NCBI RefSeq assembly: GCF_001513955.1 | Contig: NZ_KQ948153.1 | Coordinates: 219,678-283,677, forward strand | Direction of reading: 5' to 3' | DNA: 64,000 nucleotides | Source of the DNA: Streptomyces pseudovenezuelae | Lineage (GTDB): Bacteria; Actinomycetota; Actinomycetes; Streptomycetales; Streptomycetaceae | Part shown: in pieces, positions 17,830 to 25,217 of the stretch | How positions within the stretch are numbered: position 1 is the first letter of the stretch | Layout of the letters: each line of letters starts with the position of its first letter | Program-made: the position numbers and the translations under genes | The notes under the pieces: model-generated | Told to the model about the DNA's origin: nothing | The model's database searches: none | What the model saw: only the letters and a program-made list of their open reading frames with translations

Positions 17830-18105
17830 ATGACGCACACCGCTGTGGGATGGCACATCGAGCTGGAGTTCCAGGAGGACGACCAGCACACGCGGGCGGC
17901 GGCGATGGTACGGCTGCCGGACGGCACCGAGGTGCGCACGCACGGGCATGCCACCCGCCACCACACCGACAGCAATCAGCCGAGGGTGGGAGAGGAGGTC
18001 GCCGGCGCCCGGGCGCTGAACGAACTCGCGATGCAGCTGCTGACCAAGGCGCACGACGAGATCGACGAGGCGTCCGGGCGCAGGTCCCACTCGATCAACG
18101 TGTAG
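17830..18105 (+). CDS. DUF1876 domain protein
   Basis: 91 aa (MTHTAVGWHIELEFQEDD), the full length of this actinobacterial family of unknown function. ATG 17830 is preceded at ideal distance by GGAGGTGATC, an almost perfect anti-SD match, so translation should be strong. In-frame GTG 17821 lies within that SD and is unlikely to be used. It is followed 3 bp later by the convergent hydrolase gene with no room for a separate terminator. Confidence 0.88.
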   Translation: MTHTAVGWHIELEFQEDDQHTRAAAMVRLPDGTEVRTHGHATRHHTDSNQPRVGEEVAGARALNELAMQLLTKAHDEIDEASGRRSHSINV

Positions 18106-18108
18106 CGG

Positions 18109-19269
18109 TCACAGGGCCGCCCGCACGGCCCTGACCAGCGCCTGCGCCCGGGGGTCCGCGGTGACCGTCTTGCGGAAGCCGTTGGTGACATAGCCGAAGG
18201 CGATGCCCGTCCCCGGGTCGGCGAAGCCGAGGGAGCCGCCGCGGCCGGGGTGTCCGAAGGAGCCCGCGCCGAGGAACGGCGAGGCGCTGCCGTGCAGCAT
18301 GTAGCCCAGGCCGAACCGGGTGTTCACGACCAGCACCCGGTCCGGGCCCGCCGACTCCTCGGCACGGGCGAGCTCGACCGTGGCCGGGTCGAAGAGCCGC
18401 ACCCCGTCCACCTCGCCGACCATCGCCGCGTAGACGCGCGCCAGGCCGTCGGCCGTGGCGATGCCGTTGGTCGCGGGCAGGGCACTGGCCCGGTACGCCG
18501 GGGCGTTCTGGTCGGGGAAGGGGGTGATCGCGGCGAAGGCGCGGCGGGTGAGGGAGCCGGGATCCTCGTAGGCCTCGGTGACGGACCGCTTGGGGCGGGC
18601 GCGCAGGCCGCCGGCGGGCTCCGGCCCCTCGACCCGGCCGACCCGTCCCGTCCGGCCGGCCTCCTCCTCCCGCGCCGGCAGTCCGAGCCAGAACTCGGCG
18701 CCCAGCGGCCCGGCGATCTCCCGCGCGATCCACTCGCCGGCGCCGAGCCCGCTCACCCTCCGCACCAGCTCGTCCAGCATCCAGCCGTACGTCAGCGCGT
18801 GGTAGCCGTGGTCCGTGCCGGGCTCCCAGACGGGTGCCTGGGCGGCGACCGCCTCGGGGCCCTTCAGCGGGTCCAGGGCCTGTTCGGGGGTGAGCGGCCG
18901 GTCGATCACCGGCAGCCCGGCCCGGTGGTTGAGCACGTGCCGGACCAGCACGTGCTCCTTGCCGCGCGCCTTGAACTCCGGCCAGTACTCGGCCACCGGG
19001 GCGTCCAGGTCCAGTTCCCCGCGCTGGTGCAGCAGCAGGGGTACGGCGGCGGCGACGCCCTTGGTCGCCGAGCGCACCACCTGCGCGGTGCCGTGCCGCC
19101 ACGGCTCGGTGCCGTCGATGTCCCGGGTGCCGGCCCACAGGTCGACCACCTTGCGCCCGTCCCGGTACACGGCGACCGCCGCGCCCCGGTCCCCGAGCGC
19201 CTCGAAGTTCCGCGCGAACACGTCCCTGACCGGCTCGAAGCCCTCGGCGACTGTGCCGTTCACGTCCAC
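18109..19269 (-). CDS. Beta-lactamase-fold serine hydrolase (class C/esterase type)
   Basis: 386 aa from GTG 19269, chosen because AGGAGG lies at good distance upstream; an in-frame ATG at 19311 would overlap the ohr stop and lacks this site. The nucleophile motif S67-A-T-K70 is present, with 'YGWMLDEL' as the likely Tyr motif. No signal peptide is seen, so it is probably a cytosolic esterase (EstB-like) rather than a secreted beta-lactamase. It follows ohr by 34 bp in the same direction and may share its transcript. Confidence 0.88.
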   Translation of the reverse strand: MDVNGTVAEGFEPVRDVFARNFEALGDRGAAVAVYRDGRKVVDLWAGTRDIDGTEPWRHGTAQVVRSATKGVAAAVPLLLHQRGELDLDAPVAEYWPEFKARGKEHVLVRHVLNHRAGLPVIDRPLTPEQALDPLKGPEAVAAQAPVWEPGTDHGYHALTYGWMLDELVRRVSGLGAGEWIAREIAGPLGAEFWLGLPAREEEAGRTGRVGRVEGPEPAGGLRARPKRSVTEAYEDPGSLTRRAFAAITPFPDQNAPAYRASALPATNGIATADGLARVYAAMVGEVDGVRLFDPATVELARAEESAGPDRVLVVNTRFGLGYMLHGSASPFLGAGSFGHPGRGGSLGFADPGTGIAFGYVTNGFRKTVTADPRAQALVRAVRAAL

Positions 19270-19303
19270 GCCGTACTCCTCCTGCTGCCGCCTGGTGCCT
19301 GTC

Positions 19304-19750
19304 TCAGCCAAGCAGAATCGTCACGTCGATGTTCCCGCGGGTCGCGTTGGAGTACGGGCAGACCTCGTGGGCCGCGGCCACCAGCTTCTCCGCGAGGCCC
19401 GCGTCGAGGACCGGCAGGGAGACGCTCAGGGCGACCGCGAGGCCGTAGCCGCGGTGCTTGTTGGGGCCGATGCCGACCTTCGCGGCGACCGTGGAGCCGG
19501 TCAGGTCGTAGCCCTCGCGGTTGCCGACGAGGATGAGCGCGTTGTGGAAGCACGAGCTGTAGCCGGCGGCGAACAGCTGCTCCGGGTTGGTGCCGTTGCC
19601 GTCCCCGCCGAGGGCCGGAGGCATCGCGACCTTCAGCTCGATCTGGCCGTCCAGGCTGGTGACAAAGCCGTCCCGGCCGCCGTGGGCGGTGGCCTCGGCG
19701 ACATACATGATCTTCGTCGGCCGGGTGTCGACGGCGGTTTCCTCAGACAT
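19304..19750 (-). CDS. ohr: Organic hydroperoxide resistance protein Ohr (OsmC family)
   Basis: 148 aa. Both catalytic cysteines are present: Cys67 in 'AAGYSSCFHNA' and Cys131 in 'HEVCPYSNATRGN', the standard Ohr pair. Ohr reduces fatty-acid and other organic hydroperoxides using lipoylated protein thiols. A GGGGGGAGA ribosome-binding site precedes ATG 19750. The upstream gene in the same direction encodes OhrR, and a dyad/direct-repeat site at 19773-19797 lies in the 107-bp gap, so peroxide-inducible repression is likely. Confidence 0.94.
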   Translation of the reverse strand: MSEETAVDTRPTKIMYVAEATAHGGRDGFVTSLDGQIELKVAMPPALGGDGNGTNPEQLFAAGYSSCFHNALILVGNREGYDLTGSTVAAKVGIGPNKHRGYGLAVALSVSLPVLDAGLAEKLVAAAHEVCPYSNATRGNIDVTILLG

Positions 19751-19772
19751 GGCGGATCTCCCCCCGGAGAGG

Positions 19773-19797
19773 TGTGCACAAGTACATCGTGCACAAG
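19773..19797. promoter_or_regulatory. Probable OhrR operator
   Basis: Two copies of GTGCACAAG (19774-19782 and 19789-19797) spaced 15 bp, the first within the 8-bp palindrome TGTGCACA. They lie between ohrR and ohr. OhrR binding here is inference. Confidence 0.5.
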
Positions 19798-19857
19798 GTA
19801 CCGGCCGGTAGGTCGGTGGCGGGTTACCAGGGGGTAGTGACTTCGGGTAACAGGAGG

Positions 19858-20319
19858 TCAGTGAGGTCGCTCGGCTGCCGCGTCCGCCCGTTGCGCGAGC
19901 CGCCACAGCTCCTCGCGCAACCGCGCGGCCTCCGTGCCGTCGAGCTCTGTCGCCGCGAGGAGCGCGCCCGGGAGGCAGGCCGCGCGCTCCCTGAGTTCCT
20001 CCGCGCGTGCCGTGCCCGCGACGAGTACCGAGCGTTCGTCGGCCGCCGCGCGCTCCCGGCGCACCAGCCCGGCGCCCTCCAGCCGCTTGAGCAACGGCGA
20101 GACCGTGCCGTAGTCGAGGCGCAGGGCGCCGGCCAGCTCCTTCACCGTCGTCTCACCGCGCTCCCACAGCACCAGCAGGACGAGGTACTGCGGGTAGGTG
20201 AGCCCGAGCTCGTCGAGGAGCGGCCGGTACGCGGCGGTCACCGCGCGCTGGGCGGCGTACAGCGCGAAGCACAACTGGTCGTCAAGGAGCAGTGATCCGG
20301 CGTCCTCTTCGTTCGTCAC
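19858..20319 (-). CDS. ohrR: Peroxide-sensing MarR-family regulator OhrR
   Basis: 153 aa from GTG 20319. The conserved N-terminal sensing cysteine is Cys17 in 'DDQLCFALYAAQRAVTAAYRP', followed by the OhrR hallmark 'LGLTYPQYLVLLVLWE' and the winged helix. Oxidation of this Cys by organic peroxides releases DNA in the family. The GTG overlaps the TGA of the upstream ECF ATPase gene (GTGA), so ohrR is translationally coupled to a metal transporter, which is unusual. Confidence 0.92.
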   Translation of the reverse strand: MTNEEDAGSLLLDDQLCFALYAAQRAVTAAYRPLLDELGLTYPQYLVLLVLWERGETTVKELAGALRLDYGTVSPLLKRLEGAGLVRRERAAADERSVLVAGTARAEELRERAACLPGALLAATELDGTEAARLREELWRLAQRADAAAERPH

Positions 20320-21080
20320 GCGCCCATTGTCACGGACCGCGGATCGAATCCGAAGGGCAGCTCCAGCCGGTGGGCGCGCATCAGCTCGTCGTCGGCGAGG
20401 AGTTCGGCGGTCCTGCCGTCCGCGGCGATCGTGCCCTCGCTCAGGATCAGCGCGCGCGGGCACAGCTCCAGCGCGTACGGCAGGTCGTGCGTGACCATCA
20501 GGACCGTCACGTCCAACGAGCGCAGGATGTCGGCCAGTTCGCGGCGGGAGGCGGGGTCGAGGTTGGAGGAGGGCTCGTCGAGGACGAGGATCTCCGGCTC
20601 CATGGCGAGCACGGTCGCCACCGCCACCCGGCGCCGCTGCCCGAAGGAGAGGTGGTGCGGGGGCCGGTCCTTGAACTCCGCCATGCCGACCCGGCCGAGC
20701 GCCCGGTCCACGCGTTCCTCCAGCTCCGGCCCCCTGAGCCCGGCCGCCGCCGGTCCGAACGCCACGTCCTCGCGCACGGTCGGCATGAAGAGCTGGTCGT
20801 CGGGGTCCTGGAAGACGATGCCGACCCGGCGCCGGACCTCCGCCATGTGCTCCTTGCCCACGGGCAGCCCGGCGACCTTCACCGTGCCGACCCCGCCGCT
20901 CAGGATGCCGTTGAGGTGCAGCACCAGGGTCGTCTTGCCGGCGCCGTTCGGGCCGAGCAGCGCGACCCGCTCGCCGCGCGCGATCGAGAAGTCCACGCCG
21001 AACAGGGCCTGGTGCCCGTCGGGGTAGGCGAAGGCGAGGCCGGAGACCTCCAGGGACGCGGTGTTCACAAGGTCGCTCAC
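20316..21080 (-). CDS. cbiO: ECF transporter ATP-binding subunit CbiO (nickel/cobalt)
   Basis: 254 aa from GTG 21080, which overlaps the cbiQ stop as GTGA; an in-frame ATG at 21089 is an alternative. Walker A GPNGAGKTT, Q-loop 'VFQDPDDQLF', signature LSFGQRRR and Walker B ILVLDEPSSNLDP are all intact. 'FQDPDDQLF' is typical of energy-coupling-factor ATPases. It powers uptake through the CbiQ/CbiM partners encoded upstream. Confidence 0.93.
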   Translation of the reverse strand: MSDLVNTASLEVSGLAFAYPDGHQALFGVDFSIARGERVALLGPNGAGKTTLVLHLNGILSGGVGTVKVAGLPVGKEHMAEVRRRVGIVFQDPDDQLFMPTVREDVAFGPAAAGLRGPELEERVDRALGRVGMAEFKDRPPHHLSFGQRRRVAVATVLAMEPEILVLDEPSSNLDPASRRELADILRSLDVTVLMVTHDLPYALELCPRALILSEGTIAADGRTAELLADDELMRAHRLELPFGFDPRSVTMGA

Positions 21081-21838
21081 AGAGCCCATCCCAACACGCA
21101 GACGACAAGGGCGGCGACGGGGAGCGCGAGGGCGTACGACCACTGCGCCCGGGACGCGGTCACCTCGTCGATGACCGGCATCGAACCGGCGTAACCGCGG
21201 CTGACCATGGCCAGGTGCACCCGCTCGCCGCGTTCGTAGGAGCGGATGAACAGCGCGCCGGCCGACTTCGCGAGGACGCCCCAGTGCCTGACCCCGCTCG
21301 CCTCGAACCCGCGCGACTCCCGCGCGATCCGCATCCGCCGCATCTCGTCGGTGATGACATCGCCGTAACGGATCATGAAGGACGCGATCTGGACGAGAAG
21401 CGGGGGGAGCCTGAGCCGCTGCAGTCCGAGCAGCACCGAGCGCAGTTCGGTGGTGGAGGCCAGCAGCACCGACGCGGCGACTCCCAGCGTCCCCTTGGCG
21501 AGCACGTTCCAGGCGCCCCACAGACCGCTCACGCTCAGGGACAGCCCGAGCACCTCGACCCGCTCGCCCTCCGCGACGAACGGCATGAGCACCGCGAACG
21601 CCACGAACGGCACCTCGATCAGCAGCCGCTTCAGCAGGAAGCCGGCGGGCACGCGCGCGGCGTACGCGACGACGCCCAGGAGGACGGCGTACACCCCGAA
21701 CGCCCACATCGCCTCGCGCGGGGTCGAGACGACGACCACCACGAAACCGAAGGCCGCCGCGAGTTTGGTGTGCGGGGGCAGGGCGTGCACCGCCGAGTGC
21801 CCGTGCCGGTAGAGCCGGTGCGCGTGTCCGGCGCCCAT
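21077..21838 (-). CDS. cbiQ: ECF transporter transmembrane subunit CbiQ
   Basis: 253 aa with about five to six hydrophobic segments and the ECF T-component coupling motif ARESRGF near residue 165, plus a second 'MVSRGYAG'. It links CbiO ATP hydrolysis to the metal-binding CbiM. It follows cbiM by a single base and overlaps cbiO. Confidence 0.93.
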   Translation of the reverse strand: MGAGHAHRLYRHGHSAVHALPPHTKLAAAFGFVVVVVSTPREAMWAFGVYAVLLGVVAYAARVPAGFLLKRLLIEVPFVAFAVLMPFVAEGERVEVLGLSLSVSGLWGAWNVLAKGTLGVAASVLLASTTELRSVLLGLQRLRLPPLLVQIASFMIRYGDVITDEMRRMRIARESRGFEASGVRHWGVLAKSAGALFIRSYERGERVHLAMVSRGYAGSMPVIDEVTASRAQWSYALALPVAALVVCVLGWAL

Positions 21839-21839
21839 G

Positions 21840-22883
21840 TCAGACGCCGCTCGTGCCGGCGGGCGAGACGTCGGCGGTACGACGCCTGCGGACCGTCCAG
21901 AAGACGCCGGTGCCCGCGACCACGGTCACGCCGACGCCGATCACGCCCGCCAGCCCCCCGGACAGGCGGGCGTTCTCGACGTCCTTCACGCCGTAGTCGG
22001 CGAGCGGGGAGTCCGACGTGGCGTGCTTCTCGGTCTTCGCGTCGATGCCCTTGTCGGCGGCGACCTTCTCCAGGCCGTCGGGGCTGGCGGAGGCGTAGAA
22101 GCTGACGAAGCCGGCGAGGACCAGGGAGGCCACCAGGCCCGTGATCCAGACCTTGCGGTGGGAGCGGGCGGCGGCGACCGGCGCGGTGTCCGGCACGTCG
22201 ACCAGCTCGCCGTCGACCCGCAGCTTGAGCTTCCGCTGAAGGCCCCGTGCCCCGTACACCAGGTCGGGGCGTACGGCGACGACGGCACCGACGGTCAGCG
22301 CGGTGATGGCCGCCTCGCCGATGCCGATGAGGACGTGGACGCCGATCATCGCGGTGGCGACCTTGCCGATGGAGACGTCGGTGGTGCCGCCGACCGCGTA
22401 GATCAGGGTGAAGGCGACGGCCGCGGCGGGCACGGAGAGCACGGCGGCCACGAAGGAGGCCGCGGTGATCGAGCCGCGTCGGCGCGGAAGCACCTTCACC
22501 AGCCCGCGGAAGACGGCGTACGCCACGACCGTCGTGACGACGGCCATGTCGGTGATGTTCACGCCGAGCGCGGTCAGCCCGCCGTCCGCGAAGAGGATGC
22601 CCTGCATGAGCAGGACCACCGAGACACAGAGGACACCGGTGTAGGGGCCCACGAGGATCGCGGCCAGCGCTCCGCCCAGCAGATGTCCGCTGGTCCCCGC
22701 GGCGACGGGGAAGTTCAGCATCTGCACGGCGAAGATGAACGCCGCGACCAGACCGGCCAAGGGGGCGGTGCGTTCGTCCAGTTCACGGCGGGCACCGCGC
22801 AGGCTCACCGCGACGGCGGTCGCGGCGACCAGGCCGGTGGCCGCCGAGATGGGGGCGTCTATGAATCCGTCAGGCACATGCAC
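21840..22883 (-). CDS. cbiM: CbiM-type nickel/cobalt-binding permease with fused CbiN-like PDGLE domain
   Basis: 347 aa from GTG 22883 (VHVPDGFIDAP). The N-terminal His2 of the M/V-H-x-P-D-G-F motif is the metal ligand of the family, which fixes the start. Seven or so helices fill residues 1-210. A C-terminal part with 'SPDGLEKVAADKG' and a final helix equals the PDGLE/CbiN component, so M and N are one protein. A nickel-type Nur box overlaps the promoter, so the transported metal is probably Ni2+ (NikMN) rather than Co2+. No cobalamin riboswitch is possible because the mRNA appears leaderless. Confidence 0.93.
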   Translation of the reverse strand: MHVPDGFIDAPISAATGLVAATAVAVSLRGARRELDERTAPLAGLVAAFIFAVQMLNFPVAAGTSGHLLGGALAAILVGPYTGVLCVSVVLLMQGILFADGGLTALGVNITDMAVVTTVVAYAVFRGLVKVLPRRRGSITAASFVAAVLSVPAAAVAFTLIYAVGGTTDVSIGKVATAMIGVHVLIGIGEAAITALTVGAVVAVRPDLVYGARGLQRKLKLRVDGELVDVPDTAPVAAARSHRKVWITGLVASLVLAGFVSFYASASPDGLEKVAADKGIDAKTEKHATSDSPLADYGVKDVENARLSGGLAGVIGVGVTVVAGTGVFWTVRRRRTADVSPAGTSGV

Positions 22884-22891
22884 CGTTCGAT

Positions 22892-22897
22892 GATAGT
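22892..22897 (-). promoter_or_regulatory. -10 box of leaderless cbiM promoter
   Basis: TATCAT on the minus strand ends 8 nt before the last base of GTG 22881-22883, leaving 8 bases from box to codon when counted inclusively of CGAACG plus edge; the intervening run is essentially CGAACG. No Shine-Dalgarno sequence fits, so the transcript likely begins at the GTG. Confidence 0.5.
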
Positions 22898-22903
22898 GGC
22901 TTG

Positions 22904-22920
22904 TTGCGAACCCTTTGCAA
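22904..22920. promoter_or_regulatory. Nur box (nickel-responsive repressor site)
   Basis: TTGCGA-ACCCT-TTGCAA matches the Streptomyces Nur consensus tTGCaa-N5-ttGCAA at 11 of 12 half-site positions. It covers the -35 region of the cbiM promoter, so Ni-bound Nur should repress transport. The consensus is established knowledge; binding here is inferred. Confidence 0.75.
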
Positions 22921-23051
22921 GAGAGTCGGAACACGAACAGCACATCGCAGGCTTTCGGTCCCGGGGGCGGAACACGGGAAATGTGCGACGCTGGGGAGGG
23001 AATGGATGCACAGCTTCCGCACAGGTCACGCAGCGTGAGAGGGCCGTCACG

Positions 23052-23399
23052 ATGTCTGTAGTCGAACAGTACGCGCGAGCTCACATCGTTTCGGACGCGG
23101 ACATCGCGGAGGACGAGGCGGTCCCGGTGGTCCTGCGCTACGACCCGGAGAACGACCCGCGCTCGGTACGGATCGGCCTGCCGGGCACCCACGAATGGAC
23201 TTTCTCGCGGGCCCTGCTGGAGCAGGGACTCAGGGCTCCGGCCGGCAGCGGCGAGGTGCGGGTGTGGCCGTGCGGACGGGTGCAGGCCGTGGTGGAGTTC
23301 CACTCACCGCACGGGGTGTCGGTGGTGCAGTTCGAGCAGAAGACGCTGCTCAGGTTCCTGCGCCGCACCTATATGGCCGCGGCACCCGTCCGGGGCTGA
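23052..23399 (+). CDS. ssgE: SsgA-family sporulation/cell-division protein (SsgE-like)
   Basis: 115 aa (MSVVEQYARAHIVSD). It shows the SsgA-like pattern: 'VPVVLRYDPENDPRSVRIGLPG', 'WTFSRALLEQGL', 'GEVRVWPCGR' and 'FLRRTYMAAAPVRG'. These actinomycete-only proteins guide septum-site choice and peptidoglycan remodelling during sporulation and have no known enzymatic activity. The assignment to SsgE rests on the remembered neighbourhood (two PBPs and pmt next door), so the family is certain and the paralogue name less so. Convergent with the PBP gene; both stops lie in an 18-bp tandem repeat. Confidence 0.88.
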   Translation: MSVVEQYARAHIVSDADIAEDEAVPVVLRYDPENDPRSVRIGLPGTHEWTFSRALLEQGLRAPAGSGEVRVWPCGRVQAVVEFHSPHGVSVVQFEQKTLLRFLRRTYMAAAPVRG

Positions 23400-23449
23400 C
23401 GCCCTAGGGGTTGCCGACGCCCTAGGGGTCGCTGACGCCGTAGGGGTTC
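23396..23449. repeat. 18-bp tandem repeat, three copies, spanning both stop codons
   Basis: Units at 23396-23413, 23414-23431 and 23432-23449 follow CTGACGCCCTAGGGGTTG with 2-4 mismatches. The core CCTAGG is palindromic. The first unit contains the ssgE TGA and the third contains most of the PBP stop, so the array is the whole intergenic region. No alternative terminator hairpin is seen. Confidence 0.9.
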
Positions 23450-25121
23450 AGCCGCCCATCTTCAGCAGGGCCGCCACGATCGGGCCCGCCGTGTCGCCGC
23501 CGTGACCACCCGCCTGGACGACGCCGGCCGCCGCGAGATCGCCGCGGTACGCCGTGAACCAGCCGTTCGGCTTCTTCTGGCCGTCGACCTCCGCGGAGCC
23601 GGTCTTCGCGCCGACGTTGCCGTACACCCCGGACATCGCCTCGGCCGCCGTGCCGTAGCCCGCCGTGTACGCCATCAGCTCACGCAGCTGCGACAGCGTG
23701 CCCGAGGACATCGTGCGCGAGGCGGTCGCCAGGGTGCGGTGGTCGACCGAGGGCGAGACCAGGTAGGGCTGCCGGAAGGTGCCCGACTCGATGGTGGCGG
23801 AGACGGAGGCCATGTTCAGCGGGTTCATCCGGACCCCGCCCTGGCCGATGAGCGAGGCCGCCTTCTGGGCCGCGCTCTGCACCGGCACCGAGCCGTCGAA
23901 GGACGGGACGCCGATCGCCCAGTTGTTCATGGACAGACCGAAGACCTGCTGGGCCTGCTTGGTCAGGCTGTCGTTGTCCAGCTTGCCCGCCTGGCTGATG
24001 AAGGCGGTGTTGCAGGAGCGGGCGAAGCTCGCCTTGAAGGTGCCGCCCTTGATCTCGAACTTGTCGTCGTTCTGGAACTTCCAGCCGCCGTACGTGACGT
24101 ACTTGGGGCACGGGTGCGGCTTGTCCGCCGAGGCGAGGTCCTTCTCGATGAGCAGCGAGGAGGTGACGACCTTCATCGTGGAGCCCGGGGCGAGGGAGCC
24201 CTGGAAGGCGGTGTTGAAGCCGTGCCCGGCGTTCGCCACCGCGAGGATCTCGCCGGTCGACGGGCGCAGGACGACCACCGAGGACTTCGCCTGCTTGGCG
24301 ACCTGTGCCTCGGCCGCGGCCTGGAGCTTCGGGTTCAGCGTCGTCCGCACGGTGCCCGGGGTGCCCTTGCTGAGCTCCACCAGCGTCTTGTCGGAGGACT
24401 TGGAGCCCTTCGCGCGGATCACCCTGAGCTCGATGCCCGCCTTGCCGCCGGCCTTCTTGCCGTACTTCTCCCGCAGACCGTCCAGGACCGTGCCCAGCGA
24501 CGGGTAGGTGGCCTCGGTGATCTCGCCGCCGTCCCGGTCGACCGCCTTGACCGGCGGGGTCCCGGACTCGCCCGTGACGAGGGTGTCGCCGTCCTGCAGA
24601 TCGGGGTGGACGACCGAGGAGTGCCAGTCGACCTGCGGCTTCCCGGTGCCGGTGTTGCGCACGACGGTCAGCGAACCGGCGTACGTGAGCGGCTTGGTGA
24701 GGCCCTTGTACGACACCGTGCCCTTCACGGAGAACGGCACCTTGGCACCGGTGGGGGTGCCGGGAGTGAGGGTGACGCCGGAGATGTGGGCGTCCTTGGC
24801 GTAGCCGGTGAGCAGGGCGGTGGCCGCCTTGGTGTCGCTGGTCGCGGCGGCGGCCGCGGTGACCTTGCCCTGCTGCCACGAGGTCAGGAAGGCGGTCGCG
24901 GTGGAGGTCACCTCGGTCGCCGACAGCGGTCCTGTCCTGACCTTCGGCTTGTGGTCCTCGGCGGACGCGGAGGTGTTCTGCGTCCGGTCGTCGGCCGCCG
25001 CCCCGGCGCCGTACAGCGCGTAGACGCCGAGGCCGGCGCCGCCGACGACGACGGCGATCATCCCGCCGACCACGGCGGGCTTGGTCTTCCGTCGCTCGGC
25101 GACGCGCCTTCTGTTACCCAC
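23448..25121 (-). CDS. Penicillin-binding protein (monofunctional transpeptidase)
   Basis: 557 aa from GTG 25121. A basic N-terminus and one membrane anchor (~18-38) precede an NTF2/MecA_N-like domain ('TAFLTSWQQGKVTAAAAAT'), a dimerisation region, and a transpeptidase domain with S314-T-M-K317, S369-C-N371 and K506-T-G508, so all catalytic motifs are intact. It cross-links peptidoglycan outside the membrane. It is one of two adjacent paralogues, with a 96-bp gap to the second. Neighbour ssgE suggests a role in sporulation-linked wall synthesis (inference). Confidence 0.93.
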   Translation of the reverse strand: MGNRRRVAERRKTKPAVVGGMIAVVVGGAGLGVYALYGAGAAADDRTQNTSASAEDHKPKVRTGPLSATEVTSTATAFLTSWQQGKVTAAAAATSDTKAATALLTGYAKDAHISGVTLTPGTPTGAKVPFSVKGTVSYKGLTKPLTYAGSLTVVRNTGTGKPQVDWHSSVVHPDLQDGDTLVTGESGTPPVKAVDRDGGEITEATYPSLGTVLDGLREKYGKKAGGKAGIELRVIRAKGSKSSDKTLVELSKGTPGTVRTTLNPKLQAAAEAQVAKQAKSSVVVLRPSTGEILAVANAGHGFNTAFQGSLAPGSTMKVVTSSLLIEKDLASADKPHPCPKYVTYGGWKFQNDDKFEIKGGTFKASFARSCNTAFISQAGKLDNDSLTKQAQQVFGLSMNNWAIGVPSFDGSVPVQSAAQKAASLIGQGGVRMNPLNMASVSATIESGTFRQPYLVSPSVDHRTLATASRTMSSGTLSQLRELMAYTAGYGTAAEAMSGVYGNVGAKTGSAEVDGQKKPNGWFTAYRGDLAAAGVVQAGGHGGDTAGPIVAALLKMGG

Positions 25122-25217
25122 GACTTACGCTTCCTCCGCGCTGTTCCAGGGTCCCCGTTGCCCTCATGCACCTCAACGACGGCAACAGCCTAGAGTCCCT
25201 GTCATGCACGGGTGACT

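Noticed and set aside
14740..18090. Very long leftward open frame (over 1100 codons) opposite the ABC permease and phosphoesterase genes
   Set aside because: High GC makes stop-free antisense frames common; the translation is Gly/Val/Arg-rich without domains, whereas the plus-strand genes have clear families.
22884..23051. Cobalamin riboswitch upstream of cbiM
   Set aside because: The likely transcript starts at the GTG, leaving no leader; the visible element is a Nur-type operator.
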